Shown here: piece after piece, positions 24,945 to 33,052 of the stretch
How the letters are laid out: each line of letters begins with the position of its first letter
Numbering within the stretch: position 1 is the first letter of the stretch
Assembly (NCBI GenBank): GCA_910588365.1
Contig: CAJUQS010000109.1
Span: 1-51,541 of the forward strand
Source of the DNA: an uncultured Oscillospiraceae bacterium
GTDB lineage: Bacteria > Bacillota > Clostridia > Oscillospirales > Oscillospiraceae
DNA: 51,541 nucleotides
Reading direction: 5' to 3'
The notes under the pieces: generated by a model
Databases searched by the model: none
What the model was told of the DNA's origin: nothing
Seen by the model: only the letters and a program-made list of their open reading frames with translations
Position numbers and translations under genes: made by a program

Positions 24945-27046
24945 TTTACATATACCTCCTGATTTAAGACCTTGTCGTTTTGTTTCTGCTTCATGCCAGC
25001 CGTTGTGGCGCAGATGAGCCTGTCGCACAGGAGCAGCAGCGCCGGCAGGGCGAAGATGACGGAGACCATGCTGACCACGGCCCCCCGGGCCATGAGCATA
25101 CACATGGAGCTGATGATGTCCAGCTCCGAGTAGAGCGCCACGCCGAAGGTGGCGGCAAAGAGCCCCGTGCCGGAGACGAGGATGGAGGGGATGGACGTGG
25201 CCAGGGCCGTGTGGACCGCCCCCCTCTTGTCCGCGCCGCCCATGCGCTCCGCCTTATAGCGGGTGGTCAGCAGAATGGCGTAGTCCACGGTGGCTCCCAG
25301 CTGGATGGTGCTGATGCAGATGGGGGCGATAAAGGGCAGGCTCTGGCCCAGGTAGTGGGGCAGGCCCAGGTTGACGAAGATGGCCGCCTCAATGACCGCG
25401 ATGAGGATGAAGGGCAGGGTAAAGCTCTTCTCCACCAGGGCGATGATGAGAAAGATGGCGATGATGGACACGGTGTTGACCACCTTGAAGTCCCGGTCCG
25501 TTGTCTCGATCATGTCCTTCATGCAGGGGGCCTCGCCGATGAGCATTCCGCTGGGGTCGTACCGCTTGAGGATAGCGTTCAGACGGCTGATCTGGCCGTT
25601 GACCTCGTCGCTGGCCACCTTGTATGAGGAGTTGATAAGCAGCAGCTCCCATTTATCGCTCTTGAGGAGGGCGGTGACGGACTCCGGCAGCAGCTCCTCC
25701 GGCACCCGGGGACCGATGGCGGACTCCAGGCCCAGCACGCAGCGCACCCCGTCCACCGTCTCCATCTCCTCTGTCATGGCCCGCGCCTCCCTTGCGGGAA
25801 GGCCCGCGTCCACCAGGAGCATGTGGGTGGAGGCCACATCGAACTCCTCGCTCAGCTTGCTGTTGGCGATGACGTAGGCCATGTCCTCGGGCAGGCACTG
25901 GCCCATGTCGTAGTAGACCTCGCTGTTGGTCCGGTTGTACCCGGCCAGGGCCGGGGGCACCGTCAGTGCGAAGAGTACCAGGCACACCGGGAACGCCTTC
26001 ACCACCCCGCCGGCGAAGCGGCGCGTGTCAGGGATGAGGGCGCGGTGCCGGGTCTTCTGCAGCGGCCGGTCAAAGACCAGAATCATGGCCGGCAGCACCG
26101 TCACGCAGCCCAGCACCCCCAGCAGAACGCCCTTGGCCATGACGATGCCCAGATCCCGGCCCATGGTGAAGCTCATGAAGCACAGTGCGATGAAGCCGGC
26201 CACCGTGGTGATCGAGGAGCCCACTACCGAGGCCAGGGTGGCCTGGATGGCGGCGGCCATGGCCTCCCGGCTGTCATCGTGGAGGCGGCGCTGCTCGTTG
26301 TAGCTGTTCCACAGGAAGATGGAGTAATCCATGGTGACCGCCAGCTGCAAAACGGCGGAGAGGGCCTTGGTGATGTAGGAGATCTCCCCCATGAAGTAGT
26401 TGGTGCCCAGATTCAGCAGGATCATCATGCCGATACTGGCCAGGAACACGAAGGGGATCAGCCAGCTGTCCAGCAGGAGCAGCATGGCGCCGCAGGCCAG
26501 CGCCACCGCCAGGCCCACATAGATGGGCTCCTCCCGCTCGCACAAATCCTTCAGATCCGTCACCAGGGCGCTCATGCCGGAGACGAAGCACTGCTCCCCG
26601 GCGATGGAGCGGATCTCCCGGATGGCGTCCATGGTCAGATCCGAGGAGGTGGAGGTGTCAAAAAACACCGCCATCATGGTGGCGTTCTCCGTGTTGAACG
26701 CCCGGTAGAGCTCCTCCGGCAAAAGCTCCATGGGTACCGCCAGATCGAAGATGGAGTCGTACCACAGCACGGTGTCCACGTGCTCCACCCGCTCCACGCC
26801 GGCCTTGACCGCCGCGGCGTCCTTTGCCGGCATATCCTCCAGAATGAGGAAGGAAAAGGCCCCCTTGCCGAACTCCTCCAGCAGCTCCTCCTGGCCCGCC
26901 ACGGTCTCCATGTCCCCGGGCAGGTAGTCGAGCATGTCGTAGTTGATGCGGGTCCCCGCCGCCCCCAGGACGGAGGGAACCATCAGCGCCAGGGCCAGCA
27001 CGAGAATCGGAATCCGGTACCTCACAACCCCTTTGGAAAAACGCAT
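24941..27046 (-). CDS. MMPL/RND-family transporter
   Basis: 701-residue permease built as two homologous halves. Each has one membrane segment, an outside domain and then five clustered segments. The duplicated run QLAVTMDYSIFLWN (first half, near 240) and QLGATVDYAILLTTRYK (second half) carries the Asp-Tyr pair that takes part in proton coupling in RND/MMPL proteins, and FDRPLQKT is also typical. Gram-positive members export lipids or hydrophobic compounds. It precedes and is coupled to the LxxG protein gene. The start at 27046 gives a usual N-terminus MRFSKGVVRYRI, with a GGAAAGAAAGG region upstream. No adjacent TetR gene is seen. Confidence 0.9.
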   Translation of the reverse strand: MRFSKGVVRYRIPILVLALALMVPSVLGAAGTRINYDMLDYLPGDMETVAGQEELLEEFGKGAFSFLILEDMPAKDAAAVKAGVERVEHVDTVLWYDSIFDLAVPMELLPEELYRAFNTENATMMAVFFDTSTSSDLTMDAIREIRSIAGEQCFVSGMSALVTDLKDLCEREEPIYVGLAVALACGAMLLLLDSWLIPFVFLASIGMMILLNLGTNYFMGEISYITKALSAVLQLAVTMDYSIFLWNSYNEQRRLHDDSREAMAAAIQATLASVVGSSITTVAGFIALCFMSFTMGRDLGIVMAKGVLLGVLGCVTVLPAMILVFDRPLQKTRHRALIPDTRRFAGGVVKAFPVCLVLFALTVPPALAGYNRTNSEVYYDMGQCLPEDMAYVIANSKLSEEFDVASTHMLLVDAGLPAREARAMTEEMETVDGVRCVLGLESAIGPRVPEELLPESVTALLKSDKWELLLINSSYKVASDEVNGQISRLNAILKRYDPSGMLIGEAPCMKDMIETTDRDFKVVNTVSIIAIFLIIALVEKSFTLPFILIAVIEAAIFVNLGLPHYLGQSLPFIAPICISTIQLGATVDYAILLTTRYKAERMGGADKRGAVHTALATSIPSILVSGTGLFAATFGVALYSELDIISSMCMLMARGAVVSMVSVIFALPALLLLCDRLICATTAGMKQKQNDKVLNQEVYVK

Positions 27047-27143
27047 AGCCTCAAGTTCATCCTTTCTTTCCGGGGCGTCCGCCCCTCTTGTTTACAGGCC
27101 ATAGTATAGCGCCAAAGGAGGTATTTGAACAGGGACAGGAAAA

Positions 27144-27174
27144 GCCCCTGTGCCCAAAAATGGGGCACAGGGGC
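27144..27174 (-). terminator. Terminator after the decarboxylase gene
   Basis: Stem GCCCCTGTGCCC/GGGCACAGGGGC (12 bp) with a 7-nt loop, followed on the minus strand by TTTTCC. It separates the scf operon from the MMPL operon. Confidence 0.7.
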
Positions 27175-27212
27175 CGATGCGGCTCAATTTGGGACGGAAC
27201 ACGGAGAGTGTC

Positions 27213-28550
27213 CTACTGGCGCAGGACCTCCACCTCGGTGACGCCATAGCGGGCAAAGAGCGCCATCTCCGCCGGGCCGATGCGCTCGCCGGACACGGCG
27301 ATGGGCACCGCCGGCGGGCAGGAGACCGTAGGCGCGCCGCACACCCGGCCCAGGGCCCGGTCCACGGGCACCCGCTCCCGGGGCGCCATGAGCGCCTGGC
27401 GGATGGAGGCGGCCCGCTCCCCCCCGGCGGGGGACAGCGGGCCCTTCCGGGACGGGGGGGCGGAATTGGATCCCAGGGCGGACAGCAGCCGGGCCCGGTC
27501 CTGCAGGGTGTTCTCCGGCGAGGCCATCAGGACCAGGAAGTCCCGGTCCGCGTACTCGCACTCCACCCCCTCCCGCCGCAGGCGCTGGGCCAGCTCCTGG
27601 CCGGTGAGCCCGGCGGGCATCCGCAGCGTCAGGCGCAGAGGGTCGGAGGGCTCCACCTGCCAGCCGGAGGCGGACAGGTGCCCCCGCAGCTCCGCCAGCT
27701 CCTCCGCGGCGGCGGCCAGCCGCCCGGCGTAGCCCTCCGCCAGATAGCGGCTGCACAGATCCAGGGACGCCAGGGTCAGATAGGAGGGGCTGGTGGATCC
27801 AAAGAGCTCCATGGAGGCCCGGGCGTTTTCGGCAAAGGACGCCGGCGCGTCCTTCCCGATGTGGAGGTAGGCCCCGCCGGTGAGAACGGGCAGCGTCTTG
27901 TGGGCGCTGTCGCAGCAGACGGCCGCCCCCAGATCCAGGGGGTGGCGGGAGGGGTTCAGGAAGCGCAGGTAGGCCCCGTGGGCGTTGTCCACCGTCAGGA
28001 TGGTCCCCCGGCGGCGGCAGATCTCCGCTGCGGCGGCCAGATCCGCCTGGTTCCCCAGATAGTCGGGGCTGGTGAGGTACACCGCCGCCGGCGGCCGGGG
28101 GAGGTCCGCCAGGGTCCGCTCCAGGGTCCCCGCCGTGACGGGGCAGGCGCACAGGGAGCGGCTGCCCCCCTCCGGCCAGAGCCAGACCACCTCCAGATCC
28201 AGCAGGGCGGCGGCGTAGACAAAGGCCTTGTGGACATTCCGGGCGGCCACCACCACCGGGTCCGCCCCCGCCGGGCGGCAGGTCAGCGCCAGATGGAGCA
28301 TGGCCCGGATGCACTGGCTGGAGCCCTCGGTGGAAAAGAGGGTCCGGCGGGAGCCGAAGAGCTCCGACGCGCTCCGCTCACTGGCGGCGATGATGCCCTC
28401 CGCCTCGTAGAGGGCGTCTGCCCCGGCGATCTCCGTGATGTCCATCTCCTCGCACCCCAGGAAGGGGCGGCCCTTGTGGCCGGGCATGTGGAACCGGGCC
28501 GTTCCGGACAGGCTGTACTGCCGGACGAAGTCCGCAATCGGCGTCTTCAT
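27213..28550 (-). CDS. Orn/Lys/Arg decarboxylase family protein
   Basis: PLP-dependent fold-I decarboxylase of the Gram-positive SpeA/YaaO type, 445 residues. The N-terminus FHMPGHKGRPF is the family signature, DNAHGAYL contains the PLP-ring Asp, and DSAHKTLPVLTGGAYL holds the Schiff-base Lys. A C-terminal Orn/Lys/Arg domain of about 120 residues follows. The substrate (arginine, lysine or ornithine) cannot be read from sequence. Its ATG overlaps the scfB stop (ATGA), so it is coupled to the SCIFF maturase gene. Whether it modifies the peptide, makes a polyamine or is merely co-transcribed is open. Confidence 0.9.
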   Translation of the reverse strand: MKTPIADFVRQYSLSGTARFHMPGHKGRPFLGCEEMDITEIAGADALYEAEGIIAASERSASELFGSRRTLFSTEGSSQCIRAMLHLALTCRPAGADPVVVAARNVHKAFVYAAALLDLEVVWLWPEGGSRSLCACPVTAGTLERTLADLPRPPAAVYLTSPDYLGNQADLAAAAEICRRRGTILTVDNAHGAYLRFLNPSRHPLDLGAAVCCDSAHKTLPVLTGGAYLHIGKDAPASFAENARASMELFGSTSPSYLTLASLDLCSRYLAEGYAGRLAAAAEELAELRGHLSASGWQVEPSDPLRLTLRMPAGLTGQELAQRLRREGVECEYADRDFLVLMASPENTLQDRARLLSALGSNSAPPSRKGPLSPAGGERAASIRQALMAPRERVPVDRALGRVCGAPTVSCPPAVPIAVSGERIGPAEMALFARYGVTEVEVLRQ

Positions 28551-29935
28551 TCACCCTCTCCCCCCAGACAGCGGGCCGCCTGGAGCATAATGGCGCACTC
28601 CATGCGCTTGCGGAAGAGCTCGCACCCGGCCCCGTACACCCCCCGGATGGACCCGGAGGCGTGGTAGGCGTTGGCGGCACAGCCGCCGGAACAGTAGAGC
28701 TTCGCCCAGCAGCCGGCGCACTCGGGCCGGGCATAGACGTTGCAGGCGCGGAATTCCTCCCGCAGCGCCGTGTTGGTGACGCCCTGCCACACGTCCCCCA
28801 GCCTGAAGCGCTCCTCCCCCACGAACTGGTGGCAGGGGTACAGGTCCCCCCAGGGGGTGACGGCCATGTACTCGGTGCCGGATCCGCAGCCGGAGATGCG
28901 CTTGTATATGCACGGACCCCCGGTGAGATCCAGCATGTAGTGGTAGAAGGTGATGGGGCGCCCCGCCCGCTCCCGGCGGAGCATCTCCTCCGCCAGCAGC
29001 TCATACTGCCCCTTGACGATCTCCAGATCCGCCTCCGTCAGGCCCGCCGGGTCGCCGGGGGCGCAGACCACCGGCTCCATGCTCAGCTGGTCAAAGCCCA
29101 GATCCGCCATGTGGAAGAGATCCCTGGTAAAGTCCGGGTTGGCGTGGGTGAAGGTGCCCCGCATGTAGTAGTCCTTCCCCCCCCGGGCCTCCACCAGCTT
29201 CTGGAACAGGGGGACAATGCGGTCGTAGCTGCCCCGCCCGGCGTAGTCCACCCGGAGGCGGTCGTGGATCTCCTTCCGCCCGTCCAGGGAGAGGACCACG
29301 TTGCTCATCTCCCGGTTGGCGAAGTCGATGACCTCGTCGTCAATGAGCACCCCGTTGGTGGTCAGGGTGAAGCGGAACCTCTTGCCATGGGGCCCCTCCT
29401 GGGTGCGGGCGTAGGCGACCAGATCCTTGACCACCTGCCAGTTCATCAGGGGCTCGCCGCCGAAAAAGTCCACCTCCAGGTTGGTGCGGGTGCCGGAGTG
29501 GGCGATGAGGAAGTCCAGGGCCTGTCTGCCCACCTCGAAGCTCATGAGGGCCCGCTCGCCGCTGTACTTTCCCTGGCTGGCGAAGCAGTAGGCGCAGTTG
29601 AGGTTGCAGGTGTGGGCCACGTGGAGGCAAAGGGCCTTGACCACGTCGCCGGAGCGGGCCTTGAACTCCCCCGCCATGTCCGCGAAGGTGTCCGGCGTGA
29701 AGAGCTTCCCCGCCGTCTTCAGCGCCTCAATGTCGTCCAGGCAGGCCGCAATCTCCCCCCGGTCCACGCCGGGCCGGCCGCCAAATGTCTCCAGCAGCTT
29801 CTCCGCCAGCTCCTGCCGGGGCAGCTGCTCATACAGGGCGATGGCATCATAGGCCACCTCGTCTACCACGTGGATGGAGCCGGAGCAGACGTCCAGGACA
29901 ATGTTGTACCCACCCAGCTGAAATTGATGTACCAT
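28547..29935 (-). CDS. scfB: SCIFF peptide maturase, radical SAM
   Basis: Thioether-forming radical SAM enzyme that acts on the Cys-rich SCIFF peptide. In 462 residues, an N-terminal peptide-recognition (RRE-like) part is followed by the AdoMet cluster motif CNLNCAYC near residue 115, FFGGEPLMNW, and a C-terminal SPASM/auxiliary cluster region rich in cysteines (GPCIYKRISGCGSGTEY, DLYPCHQF, CAGCWAKLYCSGGC). GGAGG precedes the ATG. It is separated from scfA by a terminator, which would give much more peptide than enzyme message. SCIFF systems are nearly universal in Clostridia; the role of the product is unknown. Confidence 0.95.
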   Translation of the reverse strand: MVHQFQLGGYNIVLDVCSGSIHVVDEVAYDAIALYEQLPRQELAEKLLETFGGRPGVDRGEIAACLDDIEALKTAGKLFTPDTFADMAGEFKARSGDVVKALCLHVAHTCNLNCAYCFASQGKYSGERALMSFEVGRQALDFLIAHSGTRTNLEVDFFGGEPLMNWQVVKDLVAYARTQEGPHGKRFRFTLTTNGVLIDDEVIDFANREMSNVVLSLDGRKEIHDRLRVDYAGRGSYDRIVPLFQKLVEARGGKDYYMRGTFTHANPDFTRDLFHMADLGFDQLSMEPVVCAPGDPAGLTEADLEIVKGQYELLAEEMLRRERAGRPITFYHYMLDLTGGPCIYKRISGCGSGTEYMAVTPWGDLYPCHQFVGEERFRLGDVWQGVTNTALREEFRACNVYARPECAGCWAKLYCSGGCAANAYHASGSIRGVYGAGCELFRKRMECAIMLQAARCLGGEGE

Positions 29936-29976
29936 CTCTAAAGAATCCTCCGTTTATGTTACACACACGCAGGTAT

Positions 29977-30004
29977 AAAAAAGCGCCGCCCGGAAAGGCG
30001 GTGC
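29977..30004 (-). terminator. Partial terminator between scfA and scfB
   Basis: Minus-strand stem GCACCGCC-TTTCCG-GGCGGCGC (one G-U pair) followed by TTTTTT. It lies between precursor and maturase genes, the usual place for read-through attenuation in RiPP operons. Confidence 0.8.
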
Positions 30005-30113
30005 CCTTTTATGATGTATGATATGGTCTCAGAATCGGTATTCACGGCCTCAAGCGCCGTCCGGCCGGGGCCTTTCCCGCCCTTACAGCATTCTCGGCGA
30101 TGAAGACAGATCC

Positions 30114-30257
30114 TTACTTCTTGCTCTCACACTTCTGGTTGGCGACACCGCAGCTGGTCTTGCAGGCGGACTGGCAGGATGTCTGGCACTCGCCGCAGCC
30201 GCCGTTCTTCGCGCTCTCGCACAGGCTCCGGGTCTCAAGGGTCTTGATTCTATCCAT
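30114..30257 (-). CDS. scfA: SCIFF ribosomal peptide precursor
   Basis: A 47-residue Cys-rich peptide. It matches the SCIFF family core: GGCGECQTSCQSAC at residues 19-32, then KTSC at 33-36. Cysteines are at 13, 21, 24, 28, 32, 36 and 43, one more (Cys13) than the six that name the family. AGGAGG lies 8 nt before the ATG. The next gene is its radical SAM maturase. In characterised SCIFF peptides the thioether joins Cys32 to Thr37; by position, residue 37 here is Gly (SCGVANQ), so the bond, if made, may use another acceptor. That comparison is from memory of the family. Confidence 0.95.
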   Translation of the reverse strand: MDRIKTLETRSLCESAKNGGCGECQTSCQSACKTSCGVANQKCESKK

Positions 30258-30313
30258 GATAGGTTCCTCCTATAATTTGGTTTCATTGCCGCACAACGGC
30301 ATATTATAGGGTT

Positions 30314-30342
30314 ATTCTAGCACACCGGCGGCGCAAAAGCAA
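30314..30342 (-). promoter_or_regulatory. Predicted scfA promoter
   Basis: Minus-strand TTGCTT (30337-30342) and TAGAAT (30314-30319), spacer 17 bp. A TATAAT occurs a few bases further downstream as an alternative -10. Confidence 0.55.
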
Positions 30343-30354
30343 GGGGGCCGGACG

Positions 30355-30399
30355 AAAAACTTCCTGTATTTCCCGCGAAAAAACGGGAAATACAGGAAG
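30355..30399 (-). terminator. Terminator of the lysine-riboswitch transporter gene
   Basis: 16-bp perfect stem CTTCCTGTATTTCCCG with complement, 8-nt loop, and TTTTT on the minus strand (30355-30359). Confidence 0.85.
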
Positions 30400-30412
30400 C
30401 GGGGGCCTCAAT

Positions 30413-32047
30413 TTACGCGCTCTTCTTACCGGTTATGTTCTTCAGCACCAGCAGCGCCCCGATGGTCAGGGCCGCGCCCACGAGCAGGCAGATGACGGCG
30501 TTCTGCACAAAGCCGGCTATAATAAAGGTGACGAAGCTGACCGCCGCCACGGTGATGGCGTAGGGGAGCTGGGTGGACACGTGGGTGACGTGGTCGCACT
30601 GGGCTCCGGCGGAGGCCATGATGGTGGTGTCGGAGATGGGGGAGCAGTGGTCGCCGCACACGGCACCGGCCAGGCAGGCGGAGATGCCGATGGTCAGCAG
30701 GGTGCTGCTGGGATCAAAGACAGAGACCACGATGGGGATCAGGATGCCGAAGGTGCCCCAGCTGGTGCCGGAGGCGAAGGCCAGCAGGCAGGCCACCAGG
30801 AAGATGACCGCGGGCAGCATGGCGTACAGGAAGCTGGAGGCGCCCCGCATGACGCCCTCCACGAACACATCCGCGCCCAGGGCGCTGGTCATGCTCTTCA
30901 GGCTCACGGCCAGGGTGAGGATGGTGATGGGGGGCACCATGGCGATGAAGCCCTTGGGCACGCAGGCCATGGCCTCCTTGAAGCTCAGCACCCGGCGGGC
31001 CACCAGATAGATCACGATGAGGATCAGGCTCAGCAGGCCGCCCCAGGGCAGGCCGATGAAGGCGTCCGTGTTGCCGAAGGCGCCGATGAAGTCGCCGGCG
31101 CACTCCGTGCCGCCCCAGGCGTCCACACCGAAGAAGCCGCCTACGTAGATCATGCCCACGGTACACAGGACGAACAGGATGATGACGGGAATCACGAGGT
31201 CCATGACCTTGCCCTTGGAGCTGCCCTGATCATCCTCAATGTTCTCCAGGGCACCCAGCTCGCCCTTCCGCTGGGCGTTCATCTCGTGGAGCTTCATGGG
31301 ACCGTAGTCGAACTTCATCGCAGCGATGGCGATGATGAACACGAAGGTCAGCAGGGAGTAGAAATTGTAGGGAATGGCCCGGATAAACAGCTCGATGCCG
31401 CTGATGCCGGTGTCCAGATCGGAGGCCACGCCGGAGACGGCGGCGGCCCAGGAGGACACGGGGGCGATCATACACACCGGGGCGGCGGTGGCGTCGATGA
31501 GGTAGGCCAGCTTGGGGCGGGAGATCTTGTGGCTGTCGGTGACGGGGCGCATGACGCTCCCCACGGTGAGGCAGTTGAAGTAGTCGTCGATAAAGATCAG
31601 CACGCCCAGCACGAAGGTGGCCAGCATGGCGCCCACCCGGCTCTTGATATTCTTTTCCGCCCAGCGGCCGAAGGCGGCGGAGCCGCCGGAGGCGTTGACC
31701 AGGGCAACGATGATGCCCAGCAGCACCAGGAACAGGAAGATGCCGGCGTTGCCCTCAATGGCGGACACCAGCCCGTCGTTGACGATGGTATCCAAGGTGG
31801 CGACCGGGGCGAAGTTGCACCGGAACAGCGCGCCCACCAGGATGCCGATGAACAGGGACGAGTAGGCCTCCTTGGTGATGAGTGCCAGGCCGATGGCCAC
31901 GATAGGCGGCACCAGCGCCCAGAAGGTGGCGTACATGCTGGATACGGCCTCGCCGTCGCCGGAGGCGAAGGCGGTGAGGGTCAGCGCCATGCAGGCCGCG
32001 GCGGCCAGCACCAGGGCGAGGGCCCTCCGGTTTCTCGGGGTTCTCAT
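30413..32047 (-). CDS. NhaC-family antiporter, predicted lysine transporter
   Basis: 544-residue polytopic protein of the NhaC Na+/H+ antiporter superfamily, with about 12 membrane segments. Diagnostic runs are FIDDYFNCLTVGSVM, AAPVCMIAPVSSWAA, FASGTSWGTFGILIPI and CGDHCSPISDTTIMASAG. The N-terminus also carries a strong signal-like segment (residues 8-28) before SGDGEA. AGGAGG lies 9 nt before the ATG at 32047. The leader contains a complete lysine riboswitch with terminator. Comparative genomics has assigned NhaC homologues behind L-box elements as lysine transporters, so lysine import or exchange is more likely than plain Na+/H+ exchange here. Confidence 0.9.
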   Translation of the reverse strand: MRTPRNRRALALVLAAAACMALTLTAFASGDGEAVSSMYATFWALVPPIVAIGLALITKEAYSSLFIGILVGALFRCNFAPVATLDTIVNDGLVSAIEGNAGIFLFLVLLGIIVALVNASGGSAAFGRWAEKNIKSRVGAMLATFVLGVLIFIDDYFNCLTVGSVMRPVTDSHKISRPKLAYLIDATAAPVCMIAPVSSWAAAVSGVASDLDTGISGIELFIRAIPYNFYSLLTFVFIIAIAAMKFDYGPMKLHEMNAQRKGELGALENIEDDQGSSKGKVMDLVIPVIILFVLCTVGMIYVGGFFGVDAWGGTECAGDFIGAFGNTDAFIGLPWGGLLSLILIVIYLVARRVLSFKEAMACVPKGFIAMVPPITILTLAVSLKSMTSALGADVFVEGVMRGASSFLYAMLPAVIFLVACLLAFASGTSWGTFGILIPIVVSVFDPSSTLLTIGISACLAGAVCGDHCSPISDTTIMASAGAQCDHVTHVSTQLPYAITVAAVSFVTFIIAGFVQNAVICLLVGAALTIGALLVLKNITGKKSA

Positions 32048-32062
32048 TGGTTCGTTCCTCCT

Positions 32063-32098
32063 AAAAAAGAAAATCAGTCATGATGCAATCATGACTGA
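32063..32098 (-). terminator. Riboswitch-controlled terminator before the NhaC gene
   Basis: Minus-strand stem TCAGTCATGAT-TGC-ATCATGACTGA followed by TTTTCTTTTTT, directly before the AGGAGG site. The 3' strand of aptamer helix P1 contains GTCATGAC, which can pair with this hairpin's stem. Without lysine that alternative pairing can act as antiterminator; with lysine P1 forms and the terminator stops transcription. Confidence 0.9.
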
Positions 32099-32119
32099 AA
32101 ACGCGCGGACGCACGAACC

Positions 32120-32290
32120 GTCATGACAGCTCTCCACGTTTCCGTGACAGTCCGCCGGATCTTCTCCGTCGGCCCAGCAGCCACCCCGCCAGACAGCGGC
32201 GGTGACGCTTCGGCGGCAGTCCCTTTCCCTCCCCCGCTGTCTGACGTCTGGGTGGAGAGGTACTCCTGGCGGCCGCGCCTCTATCATAAC
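32120..32290 (-). promoter_or_regulatory. Lysine riboswitch (L box)
   Basis: Minus-strand leader with the family core in order: GATAGAGGCGCGG, AGGAGTA, GGGAAAGGG, GCCGAAGCG, GGCTGCTGGG, ACTGTCACGG and GGAGAGCTGTC. The closing P1 helix is GTTATGATAG (32281-32290) with CTGTCATGAC (32120-32129), including two G-U pairs. A length of about 170 nt is usual. It should repress the downstream transporter when lysine is plentiful. Confidence 0.95.
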
Positions 32291-32326
32291 CTTATTTTTC
32301 CAAATCCCCGGGATTTGGATAAGTTT

Positions 32327-32354
32327 ATTATATCTGGAATTCGTCATTTGTCAA
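32327..32354 (-). promoter_or_regulatory. Promoter of the lysine riboswitch transcript
   Basis: Consensus TTGACA (32349-32354) and TATAAT (32327-32332) on the minus strand, 16-bp spacer. Confidence 0.8.
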
Positions 32355-32409
32355 TACAAACTGTCATATTTGCGGAAATTTGATTTCCGCATGAAAAATC
32401 CGGCAATCA

Positions 32410-32507
32410 TACATTTGATTCAAGCCGTTTTGCTCGCCGCAGCATGCGTCGGCAGCCGCAAAACACGGCATCTATTACTTCCGCTCTTTCTGTTCGGAAG
32501 CAATAAT
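32410..32507. repeat. Structured two-copy element, copy A
   Basis: ATACATTTGATTCAAG, an outer stem GCCGT (32424-32428) with ACGGC (32465-32469), the shared block CGGCAGCCGCAAAA, then a hairpin ATTACTTCCG/CGGAAGCAAT with one A-C mismatch (32474-32504). It aligns with copy B at 35755-35845. In this copy it lies between two divergent promoters and upstream of both, so it is not obviously a leader. Confidence 0.7.
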
Positions 32508-32608
32508 ATGGCCAATCGACCTGAGAAACAGGAAAAAAGCGTCGGGAACCGCCCGGGAAAGCCGGCGGTACATTTTGTGATTTTAGAGCCTGCAACAGAA
32601 ATACGCTC

Positions 32609-32637
32609 TTGATTTTCTTGCCATTTTCATTTAGAAT
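32609..32637 (+). promoter_or_regulatory. Promoter of the phosphorelay operon
   Basis: TTGATT (32609-32614) and TAGAAT (32632-32637) with a 17-bp spacer, 52 nt before the response regulator start. Confidence 0.65.
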
Positions 32638-32689
32638 GAACCCCGTGGGAACTTGGAAATGCCCAGCAACAAAACAGGGAGGCAATGAC

Positions 32690-33052
32690 ATGAGAAAGCG
32701 AATTTTAGTGGTAGATGATGACAGCATGAACCTGGTGAGGACAAAGATGATCCTGGGCCAGGATTACGTGGTGCTTGTGGCGGAGTCGGGGATCGCGGCA
32801 CTGGAAAAGCTGAAGGTCGAGAAGGTGGACATGGTCCTGCTGGATATCGACATGCCGGGAATGAACGGCATCGAGACCTTTGAGCAGATGAAGGACCTTG
32901 AGCTCGATATCCCCGTGATCTTCCTGACCGCGTCGGGCCTGGAGGAGGACGTCGTCAGCGCCATCCGGCTGGGCGCGGTGAACTACCTGAAAAAGCCCTT
33001 CCGCCCGAAGGAGCTGCTGAGGCGGGTCACGCAGGAGTTTGAGAAGCAATGA
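32690..33052 (+). CDS. Single-domain response regulator (CheY-like)
   Basis: 120 residues forming one receiver domain. The acidic pocket is VVDDDSMN at residues 7-14, the phosphorylated Asp is at 52 (VLLDIDMPGMNG), the Thr is in FLTASG and the Lys in LKKPF. No output domain follows, so it passes the signal by protein contact or in a phosphorelay. The start at 32690 has GGGAGG 8 nt upstream. Its stop overlaps the next kinase start (ATGA). It probably acts with the two hybrid kinases downstream. Confidence 0.95.
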   Translation: MRKRILVVDDDSMNLVRTKMILGQDYVVLVAESGIAALEKLKVEKVDMVLLDIDMPGMNGIETFEQMKDLELDIPVIFLTASGLEEDVVSAIRLGAVNYLKKPFRPKELLRRVTQEFEKQ

